The translations under genes were made by a program, and so were the position numbers. Of a DNA stretch of 37,984 bases, positions 12,001-16,541 are shown piece by piece (positions within the stretch are counted from its first letter, which is position 1; every line of letters begins with the position of its first letter). Source of the stretch: Candidatus Omnitrophota bacterium (GTDB lineage: Bacteria > Omnitrophota > Gorgyraeia > 2-02-FULL-51-18). The notes below the pieces were generated by a model. That model had not been told where the DNA came from and ran no database searches. It worked only from the letters and a program-made list of their open reading frames with translations. The DNA lies in the NCBI GenBank assembly GCA_945877765.1, contig CAMDWQ010000013.1:1-37984 (forward strand), given 5' to 3'.

Positions 12001-14883
12001 GGCGATCAATTGCTTTCGAAAAATCATTTTAGCATTCGTATCGATAGCGAGGGTTCGAGTACTTTTTTTTCAATCCGTGATTTAGAATCCCTCAACGGCA
12101 CAACCGTTACTTGGACAGAATCGATAGGCTTGGGGGATATGGTGCAATCTCTGAGAGACGATATGGTCAAACGTGAGATGGTCAGTGTATGGACAAGGAT
12201 CAGAGGGCTCGCTAAGACTGAGGCTGATGAATTAAATCCGTATGCTCAAAGAATGTATGGGGATGGAATGTCCAGTGATGGGTACGATGTTAAGTTTAAT
12301 GAAATCTCTAATTTTATTGATCAAATAGATCGATTACTTATTCTAGCCAAAAAAAAGATGGCCCGTAATAGTGCATTTTCTACACTTTTGGTGGATTTGC
12401 TGAAATCAGTGGATTCCCCTTCCCGCAAGGGTGACTATGGCGAGGATAAAAATATTGCTTTTAACAACGCTAATGACTGGGCGCGCGCAGCATTCCTTAG
12501 CAATCCTCAACGGGCGGAGGTTTTGTGGCGGGGGTTGATCGCAAGAGAATTTAGAATTCAGTTGGCTAGTGCCGGTCCAGCTTCCACATATAGGCAAAAT
12601 TATAGTTTTGAAAATTGGGTATTAAACACGTTTAATATTCCTAATTATCTATTGAATCCGAGGCTAGAAGTAACAAAGGTTTGGGAACTAGTCGACTCGA
12701 TTCATCCTGATAACATAGCAGAATCTATGATAGACGTGATCAAGACAATCCTTACGTCACTGAAGGAACTTATTGCGGCTAAGGCGACCAGAGATGAGAA
12801 TATTTTGAGTCTGCAACGTTACTTAAGTACATTGCCAGATGAGACGTTTCACGAAATATATAAAACTTTCAGATTCTCGATGTTTGAGAGCGCAGAGTTG
12901 CGGTTAAAGGCTCTGAAGGCAATACGCAGTTATTTGCTGGGCGCAGGAGTTGCTCAGTTAGAAGAGGGGGACTTAACGGGGAGTCTCGATCTAGAAACTG
13001 TTTTTAGAAATTTTGAACAGGATGATTATTCCAATCCTCATTTCGATGAGCTGCAACCAGGAATTCAACAGGTCTCTTCATTAATGGATATTTTGGATAC
13101 GAATAGAGGCTCACTGAATTCGGCGTTTATAAAAGGGCGTATCGAACAATTTTCGAAACGAGAAAAAAACCAGTCGAACAAGCTTCTCCGAGATTTTCTG
13201 TTTAATCTTCAAGAAGATCTAGGAATCATCCGCGATACCGCGGAGCTGCCTCGAGGAAGTTTTACGGTGGGAGAAAAGGGACGCTTGGTGTGGACTAAGA
13301 GCGCACTCCAGGATGATCGTCAAAAAAAGCTTCCGAACTCGATTGAATGGATTTCTATGTCGTCTAAGTACTCCACGGGTTTCTACGAAGTCGAATCCGA
13401 ACCAGTCGTACATATTTGGTTAAAGCTAACTCGCGATTTCACTCCAGAAGAAATTCAAAAAGAATTTGATAGTCTGATTGCAGACGGTCGAGTGACCGCG
13501 AGCCGCCTAAGGCTTCTAAATCAAGAGGAAGTGCTGATTTTTATTCGTGTCATAGAACGAGAGATACTCATGTTTGGTGATGACTTGTCTGATTCAGTTA
13601 TATTAAGCGATAATATGATTTTACCAGGAAAAAAGGCCTTGGGGGAATATCTGACCGACATTAAGATCTTCTACAACGAAGAAACGGGTCTACCTCGAGG
13701 CGCGCGGCTTGCGGGAAATAAAAGTTCACTCGCTTCACCCGCGGTGTCAACCATGACGCCAGCGGCCCAGCAGGTGATAGCGACAACTGTGGCGCCCGCG
13801 CAGCCAACTATTTATTCCACATCTACAGCAGCTGAATACAGCATTCTTAAAACGTTGTATACTGGCAATTTTCCTGATGTCGTTGTGCAAAGCGGGCAGA
13901 TATCTCGACTCCAACTGTCTGAGAAACAAAAATTGCATATCCTGGCCGCCTATCTTTTGACTAGCAAGAAAGAGCTGTCTATTCCCATGCAAGTTGTTGT
14001 TGATGGTGGCATTGTGGAAATCACACAGGTGTTAAGAGTCCAAGAGAAAGTCCAAGGCGGCGCCAGTCTTATTTTATCCGCTAAAGATGAGTCCGGTGAG
14101 TTGGATGAAGTGGAATTTGCTCTGACGGCAGAAGAGCTTGCCGACGCGCGAACCTTGCTCAAGGAAATGCAGAACCGTGGATCTCGCACCGAAACGTTGA
14201 AAGAAACGGTTGGTTCGGCTGTGTCCCTTACGGGTACATTTGGTGAGTACATGCGGCTTATCCGTCTTTCTCAAGCCGCTTGGGCCGCAAACCCCCGGAT
14301 AGCGCGAAAAGAAATTACTCTCGTGATTCCATTTTCTAAAGAGATGAGCCCTGATGAAAGAAAAGCTATCCAGAGCTTTTTTGACGCTCTTGGCGGGGTC
14401 TTTTACAATAAGATCAGTCTTCGTATTATGGAGTCGGCCGACGAAGCTCTGACTCAAGAGGGCGTGCTTGCGTTTATTGGACACGTGGACGAACCGATGC
14501 TCAATCAAGCCAAGGGAAGCGCCCTACTGCCTATCCCTTACACCCAGACCACTAATGGAGAAATGAAGCTGGCTGATTATATCCGGGCATTTTTACTGGC
14601 TGACTTTTTGGCGGGTTTATCCGAGCAAGAAATGCAAAATCTCCTTCAAAACGACAAATTTATTCAGCTTTTATCCAACGCGATGGCTGACGGCGGTCTG
14701 TGGTTAAATGAAAAAAATACTGATCACAAAACGACCGCTATCCAAGCCTTGTCTAAAGCCAGCCTCGAATATCTCAATCTCTATTTACAGCAACTTCTCA
14801 TCCGTCACCTGTCGGGCCTCTCGATATCCCAGGCGATTGAATTGGCGGCCATGATCACCCAAGCCGTGGGCGCAGCGGCTTAA
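1..14883 (+). CDS. Giant multidomain protein (3' part of gene; FHA, HEAT-like, membrane segments, ARLA motifs)
   Basis: The frame is open from the first base (K-I-Q precede the first Met at 10) with no room to see a ribosome site, so the gene probably begins outside the window; at least 4,957 residues are encoded. Residues are numbered from the Met at 10. Visible in order: an N-terminal segment with VLITGGYHTPHL (about 84-95); degenerate FHA-like folds at about 265-480; a clear FHA domain at about 580-640 (GR, S-x-x-H, NGT); a hydrophobic stretch at about 753-790; HEAT-like helical repeats at about 835-1330; a tandem helical repeat (nt 5011-5975); two linker-plus-two-helix membrane modules (nt 6022-6900); and two copies of an FHA-containing module (nt 7525-7960 and 11719-12160). 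The C-terminal 400 residues have no domain I recognise. Sixteen [GA]AR[LM][AS] motifs are scattered through it, several followed by S/T/P/A-rich linkers. Surface or envelope location is plausible but no signal peptide is visible. Function unknown. Confidence 0.9.
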   Translation, partial: KIQMTTKEFNFFQANEPDFATVAYLAFINRKLADLGFFQDLISYKDILEKGKEALINFYDSVDKRDNAFIQNTQRILEEEKQKVAVLITGGYHTPHLKKLVEDKGYSWAVLTPIVTSETNQKKYEKLLLEPLQKETKRVEVIHGEDRKKMASSLEADLILAKKHEGARMAALTSRFAAYNQFAEISTKPDLGARLAGVVRGNEDELRLALTVEGARLANDKSGTPENLNPSPGVLVERPFSPPGWVAKGETLTIRVADGETVNILKPGEKNAGRGLGEVELSSRIELQIMQRGGVIDVDHYVIPGQATVSEHRLTLDRPYVGKDFFIALDSTGNVNITALSDQHVVQREQDGSDVAGVSKTKAYDPIAMPKKLTVGTYEISVGKGEEGITVNGNSLSESDPWRYFNVGREAIGNDVELMESDEPGRRGVGAVSRQFLYLKPGENGQWWMYFKPSAIQGRKPLMIGETTIPMGRWIPLQVNIDARDANSVRRLVDEPRKDIPDAIYLSGSNHSADGDGDWVYQNLGAVEIVRANLRVGNVSFQIQKTGNRISFRNENGEPLEFVEQPEGRKGFPSRKFFEVAPGESLVIGRGGALDNSYVSTRHFKITVENQGPDKWSYFIQNLSGNGTFLGDNKLASKMPLDFEVVSGGARLADGSLQRHFGNQSLDKYNRWMRRETVAPTSIPVVDQKVIGAQPASITAPLAHTLAPSLPALTIAGSSAGNAARTKIEPKRHETVFGFPSRESPLTNADPVRKKNFWVSWSGVSVVMSVVVATVLLLTGPGTRLFEPIVLFFNRSNSTTSSPVEITTPNAQSAQMELLAESEKSARSLDEPVQKKLHDQELDDLIKQLDDPDPAKIIRVIEELSDRGIEAKPAIPKLIKLLDDPREGEYADIVGVEAARAIVKIQGKPKISKDNIPLTVRLAGVLFDPFWTDAHYPKDPIPYSEGLRQFEALGEPAVRELLQVLKNHPIAEFRENAARLLGLEGFGEYPGVIRALLLARVYDEDRVGKAAEKAIVSLGGPNSENPKKNILNAIPEPTPENGKDLLLFLSVVDSLPTQYRSDNEHAIYELKRRLDSLGIKNLEEDIKSILLDPRLRRLNRGREFRNQVAKFFENSIPFKEWAANQTRKDVAASRWEDALSSGDLGDLNSDFAKWIGGASDAQRIVDILEQGNPTAGPQTDFSRAIPTEQYVDLLVKMFRYQPYIPYGMEPQDWKVIPNLIVKYAPKWDGEPKTYETALEVLRRIPGRGAIRKRLRLLESMNLSGETDEMKGVVAKEFRELVRGGSDEAINAVVSAAQKSNFRNEATRALVGADNSITAVEALIEVLESPAASAELKSVAYWSLRQTELHEIRVGSDIIQRQKKAIEKFEKSRGPGARLSSASDGGGMADQSKDNLYKFIPGPVEQDRLTPAQEARLLRQKFQENLSRSSFIPYDDGVRFTPRYTENTYYGLIGRALIAFFNPLDNDFIQRELDVLYALSNQDINVVGQRMRRIVVNAAAIRHKGVWIETPPYFNGVAGVIKGVSDRIASNLEYLKGLDELTTSGLEATALFFEKLKLEVGEGLLRNQRKIVWDKLGFQAYELFRKDNNFNVVFTPEQAEAPAWASLVPEWILNITGLRRVTQEQKIEIVPVENGANAPGLKTVIDGASHDQGARLASADPVLAKPIVVGSKEWNSFKIDLIALMTKHRFPINDSINVYLAEGDLIAVKKNVLSWRLKESKWNRLLRGLLRQPSPQDQVLRFLDQYETPKHIQTINAELEGLRFAGDRIYEESAIAKAALNIVEHLSLSQSYKNVLLEWMYSRMRNFYPDTHQAIANYIADNGGPKIIHFYGKRGTEWNTFKKKLTNLLIIYHPSSLDPTVLDDFLKYDLEVGDMEEIAVKISNSTFVESWIKKYFRKLRGRESLEDTIFKMLTEYRTPEDVSETKWEMVSLKNIDGQAEDRQRVERYVQKVQGHETWPPKYKNIMLMQLNQMTDYLYRDINHDIQDLVRLNTTLAEASAAPIGVLMHAARLATDLGNQYSSALSSARQQVTPTAAGARMADESPSPYAIGSSADKATAVQAPAAGEFVAALTSIIIADVAWLLITLHYAVDPTAFFFNHFPELENWPLFREYSWLSGVVLGVVILITMALDVYLIIKIISEYIRGVAIKAESNPSSGAAAELGSHSNVAARLATDLVNKNSIALPSASQQVTETAAAARMANEAWSPYQVEDHDHEIYPAVDRFKTLMISIIFSTIVYGIGMFSFMYLVDQRHVDFLFDRFPELQNLPLSNRDVQLYSYVPLVVALTVVAYPLVFWRQTIKIINFENHKGLKSEVERKFNFLTGGIFKNMDVDKWKLFYAFYLHVPSKNKKNIKFLNKINFYLDLIHDDDKQAIDVQRFSRAWKSFLVLESNFSNSDSLKLRDLIGVFLVASFKKASENEKDFNASFGSALGALEIFLSKFNQAHASFLSINIQQAMTAYEFYDSKKFAKIGAQAAALFKKNEDFDVTVVLPTQANPAGKIEITRSVFAARLATATKPAKQRVLYKENRSVSEQFNFLQAFGSFSGPIWIQAGKYVYRVEAYPLQQKFSFQRFQPAAKGVEPSVPAGELYKRNFGKDYIVGRERSGYSFLDDELLETNHFSIRIDIENWETSFRIKDLESTNGTTITWTEPIDLRDKVKSLGINVALSDLMPGSTSDGFNEMPLEYQNKVIAGMSQADPAYDFNTFLVDRNLTAAVMGVMDLKNSGRPTVYYPGIENSLGRDGNYGAAVLRSLIQTDFGILVATAAQRVSIEEFQNDLTAKLGGLGENLQIRKGPRSSYIATFRFNNVDRQVVLYFNSDPGRVIPQEIKNGYNVLINRGMGFQANSWVGRMKDRVRRLMKKPLLLEEVIQLLKSDTGFIITEGQDLAFEQPDLEPGLVGMPSLEALERTPSLRRDFKYILSLSYLSLNWAARPNNQTSALNRNLPVLMARKQISEQAVDLARSRSIDEQRNHFYNGVKGKVPRFIGHHAFNRRGLGRAMSILSKETLRVADPSETLRPGKREREAFSSIDNGVAFQNPQDFRGNGNFIAPIGTRSFDDVVAIIFARQYVRFFRRQFPKHAQKIMSYEEAVLYLTAWTPDIDETTPMNPTTIQIIHKTGDKLRDQMDKPVDERVVLGLLYDSIVMLGEPVSVDDRESILGADGVNQARMVFNRLRPFLLQLSEFKNSRLRQKLFQIMASYMAAAGLRSISGFDATTLNQKNNVDIVAALEELLKNRRISMMESLDDYFGIDGSEKLFATDAVRVTQKMLAAYALKIQLVQNQIDSSDDPNAYSVRLEGSQLVIITENKKEFRPLNVIDVEYDWSRGHATPPYVVLTHLENGIRTRHIIFRNGESKLILEDSNLGAKALDAFINAVKTTAINGFNSPDGTIQLYAPNVRTGRGSVFEFFTAGDQNYYLLADDAEGRGHLQTENNEVTLTFTSKAGTSISLTAQLGARLAELPARREAVVISEEDGFVTVTYNGPGLVSKQGQEGNSERFKLEPGAFRNAEIHFFEEAVYYGGAGQMRTRTFLLYRTKSEKLIYSEYNPYELTLGRWYAPGAKEAIDLRTDRQLKMEIVRIVVRWRRKKVDNLSKSLEGSLEGFIPADTIKKLPDLDLEDLLAIQNKIELFRQDHRHFFKLFDEGAKASIVTTIVSYEKSVQAAIDGWWKFKTALERVSTEDLQEISRVFLENNLRPGLTLADMMRGGRIDNNPIQLARLLAAVIKAIKELSADETKIADKIKSAIEANPSVKKLQEEWIDPWSQTVGESPVSQLLSTALIVAGLSAQSLADIQATANRVKEGDVVTDLDGRRLRVVKVESGKVTFHPTKGISRSRTIWQAARKLFRRESPIPTQTEARGSFKKGIRPQFELKPGQTSTAARLAGNQNSTVSPTTSVTLAARLAGKPVFAARLAETRVLYKKRNNPNKYVSLYAVGSFSGPIWIGAGDYVYRVEAYPEKKQFSFQRFRSAAKGVESSLSVGISHTKKFGIDHIVGKEGSSYSFGDQLLSKNHFSIRIDSEGSSTFFSIRDLESLNGTTVTWTESIGLGDMVQSLRDDMVKREMVSVWTRIRGLAKTEADELNPYAQRMYGDGMSSDGYDVKFNEISNFIDQIDRLLILAKKKMARNSAFSTLLVDLLKSVDSPSRKGDYGEDKNIAFNNANDWARAAFLSNPQRAEVLWRGLIAREFRIQLASAGPASTYRQNYSFENWVLNTFNIPNYLLNPRLEVTKVWELVDSIHPDNIAESMIDVIKTILTSLKELIAAKATRDENILSLQRYLSTLPDETFHEIYKTFRFSMFESAELRLKALKAIRSYLLGAGVAQLEEGDLTGSLDLETVFRNFEQDDYSNPHFDELQPGIQQVSSLMDILDTNRGSLNSAFIKGRIEQFSKREKNQSNKLLRDFLFNLQEDLGIIRDTAELPRGSFTVGEKGRLVWTKSALQDDRQKKLPNSIEWISMSSKYSTGFYEVESEPVVHIWLKLTRDFTPEEIQKEFDSLIADGRVTASRLRLLNQEEVLIFIRVIEREILMFGDDLSDSVILSDNMILPGKKALGEYLTDIKIFYNEETGLPRGARLAGNKSSLASPAVSTMTPAAQQVIATTVAPAQPTIYSTSTAAEYSILKTLYTGNFPDVVVQSGQISRLQLSEKQKLHILAAYLLTSKKELSIPMQVVVDGGIVEITQVLRVQEKVQGGASLILSAKDESGELDEVEFALTAEELADARTLLKEMQNRGSRTETLKETVGSAVSLTGTFGEYMRLIRLSQAAWAANPRIARKEITLVIPFSKEMSPDERKAIQSFFDALGGVFYNKISLRIMESADEALTQEGVLAFIGHVDEPMLNQAKGSALLPIPYTQTTNGEMKLADYIRAFLLADFLAGLSEQEMQNLLQNDKFIQLLSNAMADGGLWLNEKNTDHKTTAIQALSKASLEYLNLYLQQLLIRHLSGLSISQAIELAAMITQAVGAAA
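1735..1940 (+). other. FHA domain, copy 1 (clearest)
   Basis: The translation shows the FHA signature in order: V-I-G-R at 1759-1770, S-T-R-H about ten residues later, then N-L-S-G-N-G-T-F at about 1864-1890. FHA domains bind phosphothreonine peptides through the Arg, Ser and Asn of this signature, and all three are present here. Two degenerate FHA-like segments appear to precede it at about 800-1040 and 1210-1440 (GRG..SSR and VGRE..VSRQ patterns), with lower certainty. Confidence 0.75.
5011..5975 (+). repeat. Tandem internal protein repeat (two diverged units of about 155 residues)
   Basis: Unit 1 (5011 to about 5460) and unit 2 (5503 to about 5975) align across their length: KEWNSFK against TEWNTFK, VYLAEGDLIAVK against YDLEVGDMEEIAVK, the QYETPKHIQ region against EYRTPEDVS, and YKNVLLEWMYSRM against YKNIMLMQLNQMT. 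Both look mainly helical. DNA identity is low, so this is an old duplication kept at protein level. It lies between a GARLA (4954) and an AARLA (6022). I do not recognise the fold. Confidence 0.75.
6022..6900 (+). repeat. Duplicated linker plus two-helix membrane module
   Basis: Copy 1 starts at 6022 and copy 2 at 6505. Each begins AARLATDL, continues through an S/A/Q-rich linker (SSARQQVT / SASQQVT) to ARMA, and then carries two hydrophobic stretches: about 6199-6270 and 6340-6420 in copy 1, about 6667-6750 and 6830-6890 in copy 2. The loop between them conserves F-P-E-L-x-N-x-P-L. The start of each copy shares 25 identical bases, so the linker half is more recent or under stronger constraint than the membrane half. 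The arrangement could place flanking domains on the same side of a membrane. Confidence 0.75.
7525..7960 (+). repeat. FHA-containing module, copy A of a duplicated pair
   Basis: Begins with AARLA, then RVLYKENR, the GSFSGPIWI / YVYRVEAYP region, and an FHA signature: V-G-R at 7798-7806, L-E-T-N-H-F-S-I, and D-L-E-S-T-N-G-T-T ending near 7935. The Ser expected four residues before NHF is replaced by Glu-Thr, while the Arg and STNGT are kept. The same module recurs at 11719-12160 with long stretches of near-identical DNA (for example at 7669-7690 against 11839-11860), indicating a fairly recent intragenic duplication. Confidence 0.8.
11719..12160 (+). repeat. FHA-containing module, copy B of a duplicated pair
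   Basis: Same order as copy A: AARLA, RVLYKKRN, GSFSGPIWI, YVYRVEAYP, then the FHA signature. Here the usual GR is GK (11974-11979) and STNGT is SLNGT, while S-K-N-H-F-S-I keeps the Ser that copy A lost. It is preceded by two more AARLA motifs (11629 and 11689) in a Ser/Thr/Pro-rich linker. Phosphopeptide binding may be weakened or changed relative to copy A. Confidence 0.8.
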
Positions 14884-14925
14884 GCGAGTGTATGATATAC
14901 TTACGTTGATGAGATGGAGGTGCTT

Positions 14926-15144
14926 ATGGCTAGTCCCATGACTGAAATTGTGTTTGTTGTAGAAGAGGCGCCTGAAGGCGGTTGGACGGCTAGGGCATTG
15001 GGGGAGTCTATTTTTACGGAAGCGGATGATAGGACGACTCTCCGGAAATCGATCGTCGATGCGGTGCATTGTCACTTTCCCGATGCTAAAAATTGCCCAC
15101 TAACTACTAAAAAACTGATTGGCGTTAAAGTAAAACTAAGGTAG
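14926..15144 (+). CDS. HicB-like small protein (putative antitoxin-type)
   Basis: A 72-residue protein. I place the start at the ATG at 14926 because GGAGG (14916-14920) lies five bases upstream; an in-frame ATG at 14914 has no such site. The sequence EIVFVVEEAPEGGWTARALGESIFTEADDRTTL followed by a helix resembles the HicB-type beta-beta-alpha fold, seen in many short proteins that databases sometimes name after 2-oxoisovalerate dehydrogenase. Such proteins often pair with a HicA toxin, but no HicA follows here: the next gene is unrelated and begins three bases after this stop. A weak -10-like TATACT lies at 14896-14901. Family call fairly sure, antitoxin role unsure. Confidence 0.75.
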   Translation: MASPMTEIVFVVEEAPEGGWTARALGESIFTEADDRTTLRKSIVDAVHCHFPDAKNCPLTTKKLIGVKVKLR

Positions 15145-15147
15145 AGT

Positions 15148-15351
15148 ATGGCTATGCCAAGTCATCGTTCCAGCACCGTCAAAATTTCCCCCAAAGAAGC
15201 TAAACGTATTTTGGATGGTTTTCGAACTCTTCAGCTCGAAACGCGACAGCTCCCCTCATTCAATAACGCTGAAGATTTTGCTTACCAGATTGAAAAAGTC
15301 TCTCTTTTGAAGGAAGAGGACGTCACCTATTCCACTAATACCTGCGTCTAA
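15148..15351 (+). CDS. Hypothetical protein, 67 residues
   Basis: A small basic-to-neutral protein (S-S-T-V-K-I-S-P-K-E-A-K-R-I-L-D-G-F-R-T-L at residues 8-28) with a likely helix after a short strand and a short C-terminal tail ending in TNTCV. It has three-base gaps to the genes on either side, so it is almost certainly co-translated with them. ATG 15154 is an alternative start, with no clear ribosome site for either. I do not recognise a family. Its position, where a HicA toxin would be expected, makes it a candidate partner of the upstream HicB-like protein or an accessory to the downstream protease. Confidence 0.6.
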   Translation: MAMPSHRSSTVKISPKEAKRILDGFRTLQLETRQLPSFNNAEDFAYQIEKVSLLKEEDVTYSTNTCV

Positions 15352-15354
15352 AAT

Positions 15355-16278
15355 ATGCCAAATTGGGGCGACGTTTTAGCAGAACTGCAGGAATTACAGA
15401 AAACTTTCCAGCCAGGAAATCCTCACCCGCTCGATTTAGTCCGCCGAAAATACCTCAAGATGATGTCGGATGCTACCGGACGAAATGTGATCGCCTATTA
15501 TTCAGGTTTTTTGCAGAGACCTGGAGTTCGTACCTGCCAGATCGATGATAATGATAAAAATGCTTTCATGGCAACAATCCATAAATTGGACCGTTCAAAG
15601 GGTCTCGATTTAATATTGCATACGCCGGGCGGAGATCTCGCAGCTACAGAGTCCTTAGTGGACTATATTCGGGCGATGTTCAAGACGGATGTTGTTGCTT
15701 ATATTCCCCAGATCGCAATGTCGGCTGGCACGATGATAGCCTGTTCTTGTAAGGAAATTGTAATGGGAGATCATTCCAACCTAGGTCCTATCGATCCTCA
15801 GTTCAATGGAATTCCTGCTCATGGTGTCATTGAGGAATTTAAGAGTGCGATTAAGGCTGTAAAGAAGGACCCTGCTTCATTGCCCCTCTGGCAGACAATT
15901 ATCAGTCGCTATCATCCAACATTTATTGGAGAGTGCCAAAAATCTATTAGGTGGTCTGAGCAGATGGTTACCGATTGGCTTGAAACTGGAATGCTTCACG
16001 GTCAGCCGGGAGCCAGAAAAAAGGCAGCCAAGATTGTAAAGGGACTTTCGGATCATAAAACAACCAAGTCTCACGCCAGACACATGACGATGAGGCAGGT
16101 CGCAGATTTGGGTCTGGTGATTAAGGATTTAAAGCTGTCACCGAATAATTTACAGGATACGGTTCTCACCGTGCACCACGCCTTCATGCACACCTTTGCC
16201 AATTCTGTTGCGGCCAAAATTGTTGAAAACCAAAATGGCGTTGCGGTGATTCTCAATAGCAAAGTCACTGGTAATTAA
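15355..16278 (+). CDS. ClpP-fold serine protease, SDH_sah (serine dehydrogenase proteinase) family
   Basis: A 307-residue protein with the ClpP/crotonase-type protease core: LDLILHTPGGDLAATESLVDY (about 84-104) contains the oxyanion-hole GG, and PQIAMSAGTMIA (118-129) carries the probable nucleophile Ser123; GDHSNLGPIDPQ follows at 138-149. These match the SDH_sah family, relatives of ClpP and SppA found in archaea and bacteria. No signal peptide or transmembrane helix is apparent, so it is probably cytoplasmic or peripheral. It is the last gene of a tightly packed three-gene unit directly behind the giant gene. Its substrate is unknown. The C-terminal third (about 200-307) is basic and lies outside the core I recognise. 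Confidence 0.85.
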   Translation: MPNWGDVLAELQELQKTFQPGNPHPLDLVRRKYLKMMSDATGRNVIAYYSGFLQRPGVRTCQIDDNDKNAFMATIHKLDRSKGLDLILHTPGGDLAATESLVDYIRAMFKTDVVAYIPQIAMSAGTMIACSCKEIVMGDHSNLGPIDPQFNGIPAHGVIEEFKSAIKAVKKDPASLPLWQTIISRYHPTFIGECQKSIRWSEQMVTDWLETGMLHGQPGARKKAAKIVKGLSDHKTTKSHARHMTMRQVADLGLVIKDLKLSPNNLQDTVLTVHHAFMHTFANSVAAKIVENQNGVAVILNSKVTGN

Positions 16279-16369
16279 TAAACATTGCTACAAGAATTTC
16301 TTTTCTAAGTCCCCTGTAAGTGATTTTGCTCCTTTCCAATAACCAATTTTCACTCTCGGATTTTAGTCC

Positions 16370-16397
16370 TTGCCTGCCTCTAAAACTTTGGTATAAT
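16370..16397 (+). promoter_or_regulatory. Promoter of the rpsB operon
   Basis: TATAAT at 16392-16397 is preceded by TGG (16389-16391), giving a full extended -10. TTGCCT at 16370-16375 is a fair -35 with 16-bp spacing. Predicted transcription start is near 16404, leaving a leader of about 138 nt before rpsB. Confidence 0.75.
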
Positions 16398-16403
16398 AAG
16401 CGA

Positions 16404-16541
16404 TTCTTGAGAAGTAGGCTTTGGCCGGCGTGTGCCGGGCGAGGGTTTTTTATTAAAATAACGGGAGAACGGTTTCCGTACATAAGTTATTTATAATGAA
16501 TAGCTTATGCGTTCCCTAAAGCAGGTTAAAGGAGAATTAAA
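16404..16541 (+). promoter_or_regulatory. Structured 5' leader of rpsB
   Basis: Two structures are visible. A short GC hairpin (16425-16429 with 16434-16438) is followed seven bases later by six T (16446-16451), a weak attenuator-like arrangement. A strong hairpin at 16481-16509 has a 13-bp stem (two G-U pairs) and a TAA loop, ending 18 bases before the AAAGGAGA ribosome site at 16528. Bacterial rpsB leaders often bind S2 for autoregulation; that role here is inference. The hairpin also contains TATAAT (16492-16497), so a second promoter cannot be excluded. Confidence 0.5.

Larger units (their letters stand above)
496..13713 (+). repeat. Sixteen dispersed [G/A]-A-R-[L/M]-[A/S] motifs in the giant protein
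   Basis: In-frame pentapeptides start at nt 496 (GARMA), 574, 640, 1945 (GARLA), 4123 (GARLS), 4954 (GARLA), 6022 (AARLA), 6106 (GARMA), 6505 (AARLA), 6589 (AARMA), 7525 (AARLA), 10357 (GARLA), 11629, 11689, 11719 (AARLA) and 13699 (GARLA). A degraded GGGMAD follows the 4123 copy at 4150. The motifs often sit between recognisable modules and are often followed by S/T/P/A/Q-rich linkers, e.g. GNQNST, GNKSS and TDLGNQ. Codon choice differs between copies, so protein-level selection is more likely than simple DNA repetition, although the 6022 and 6505 copies share 25 identical bases. Meaning unknown: protease processing site, sorting signal or interdomain hinge. Confidence 0.9.

Noticed and set aside
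14926-15144. 2-oxoisovalerate dehydrogenase subunit
   Set aside because: Databases sometimes give that name to this small family, but 72 residues cannot form the enzyme; the fold reads as HicB-like.
16425-16451. True intrinsic terminator in the rpsB leader
   Set aside because: The stem is only five base pairs and the T-run starts seven bases after it; noted only as weak attenuator-like structure.
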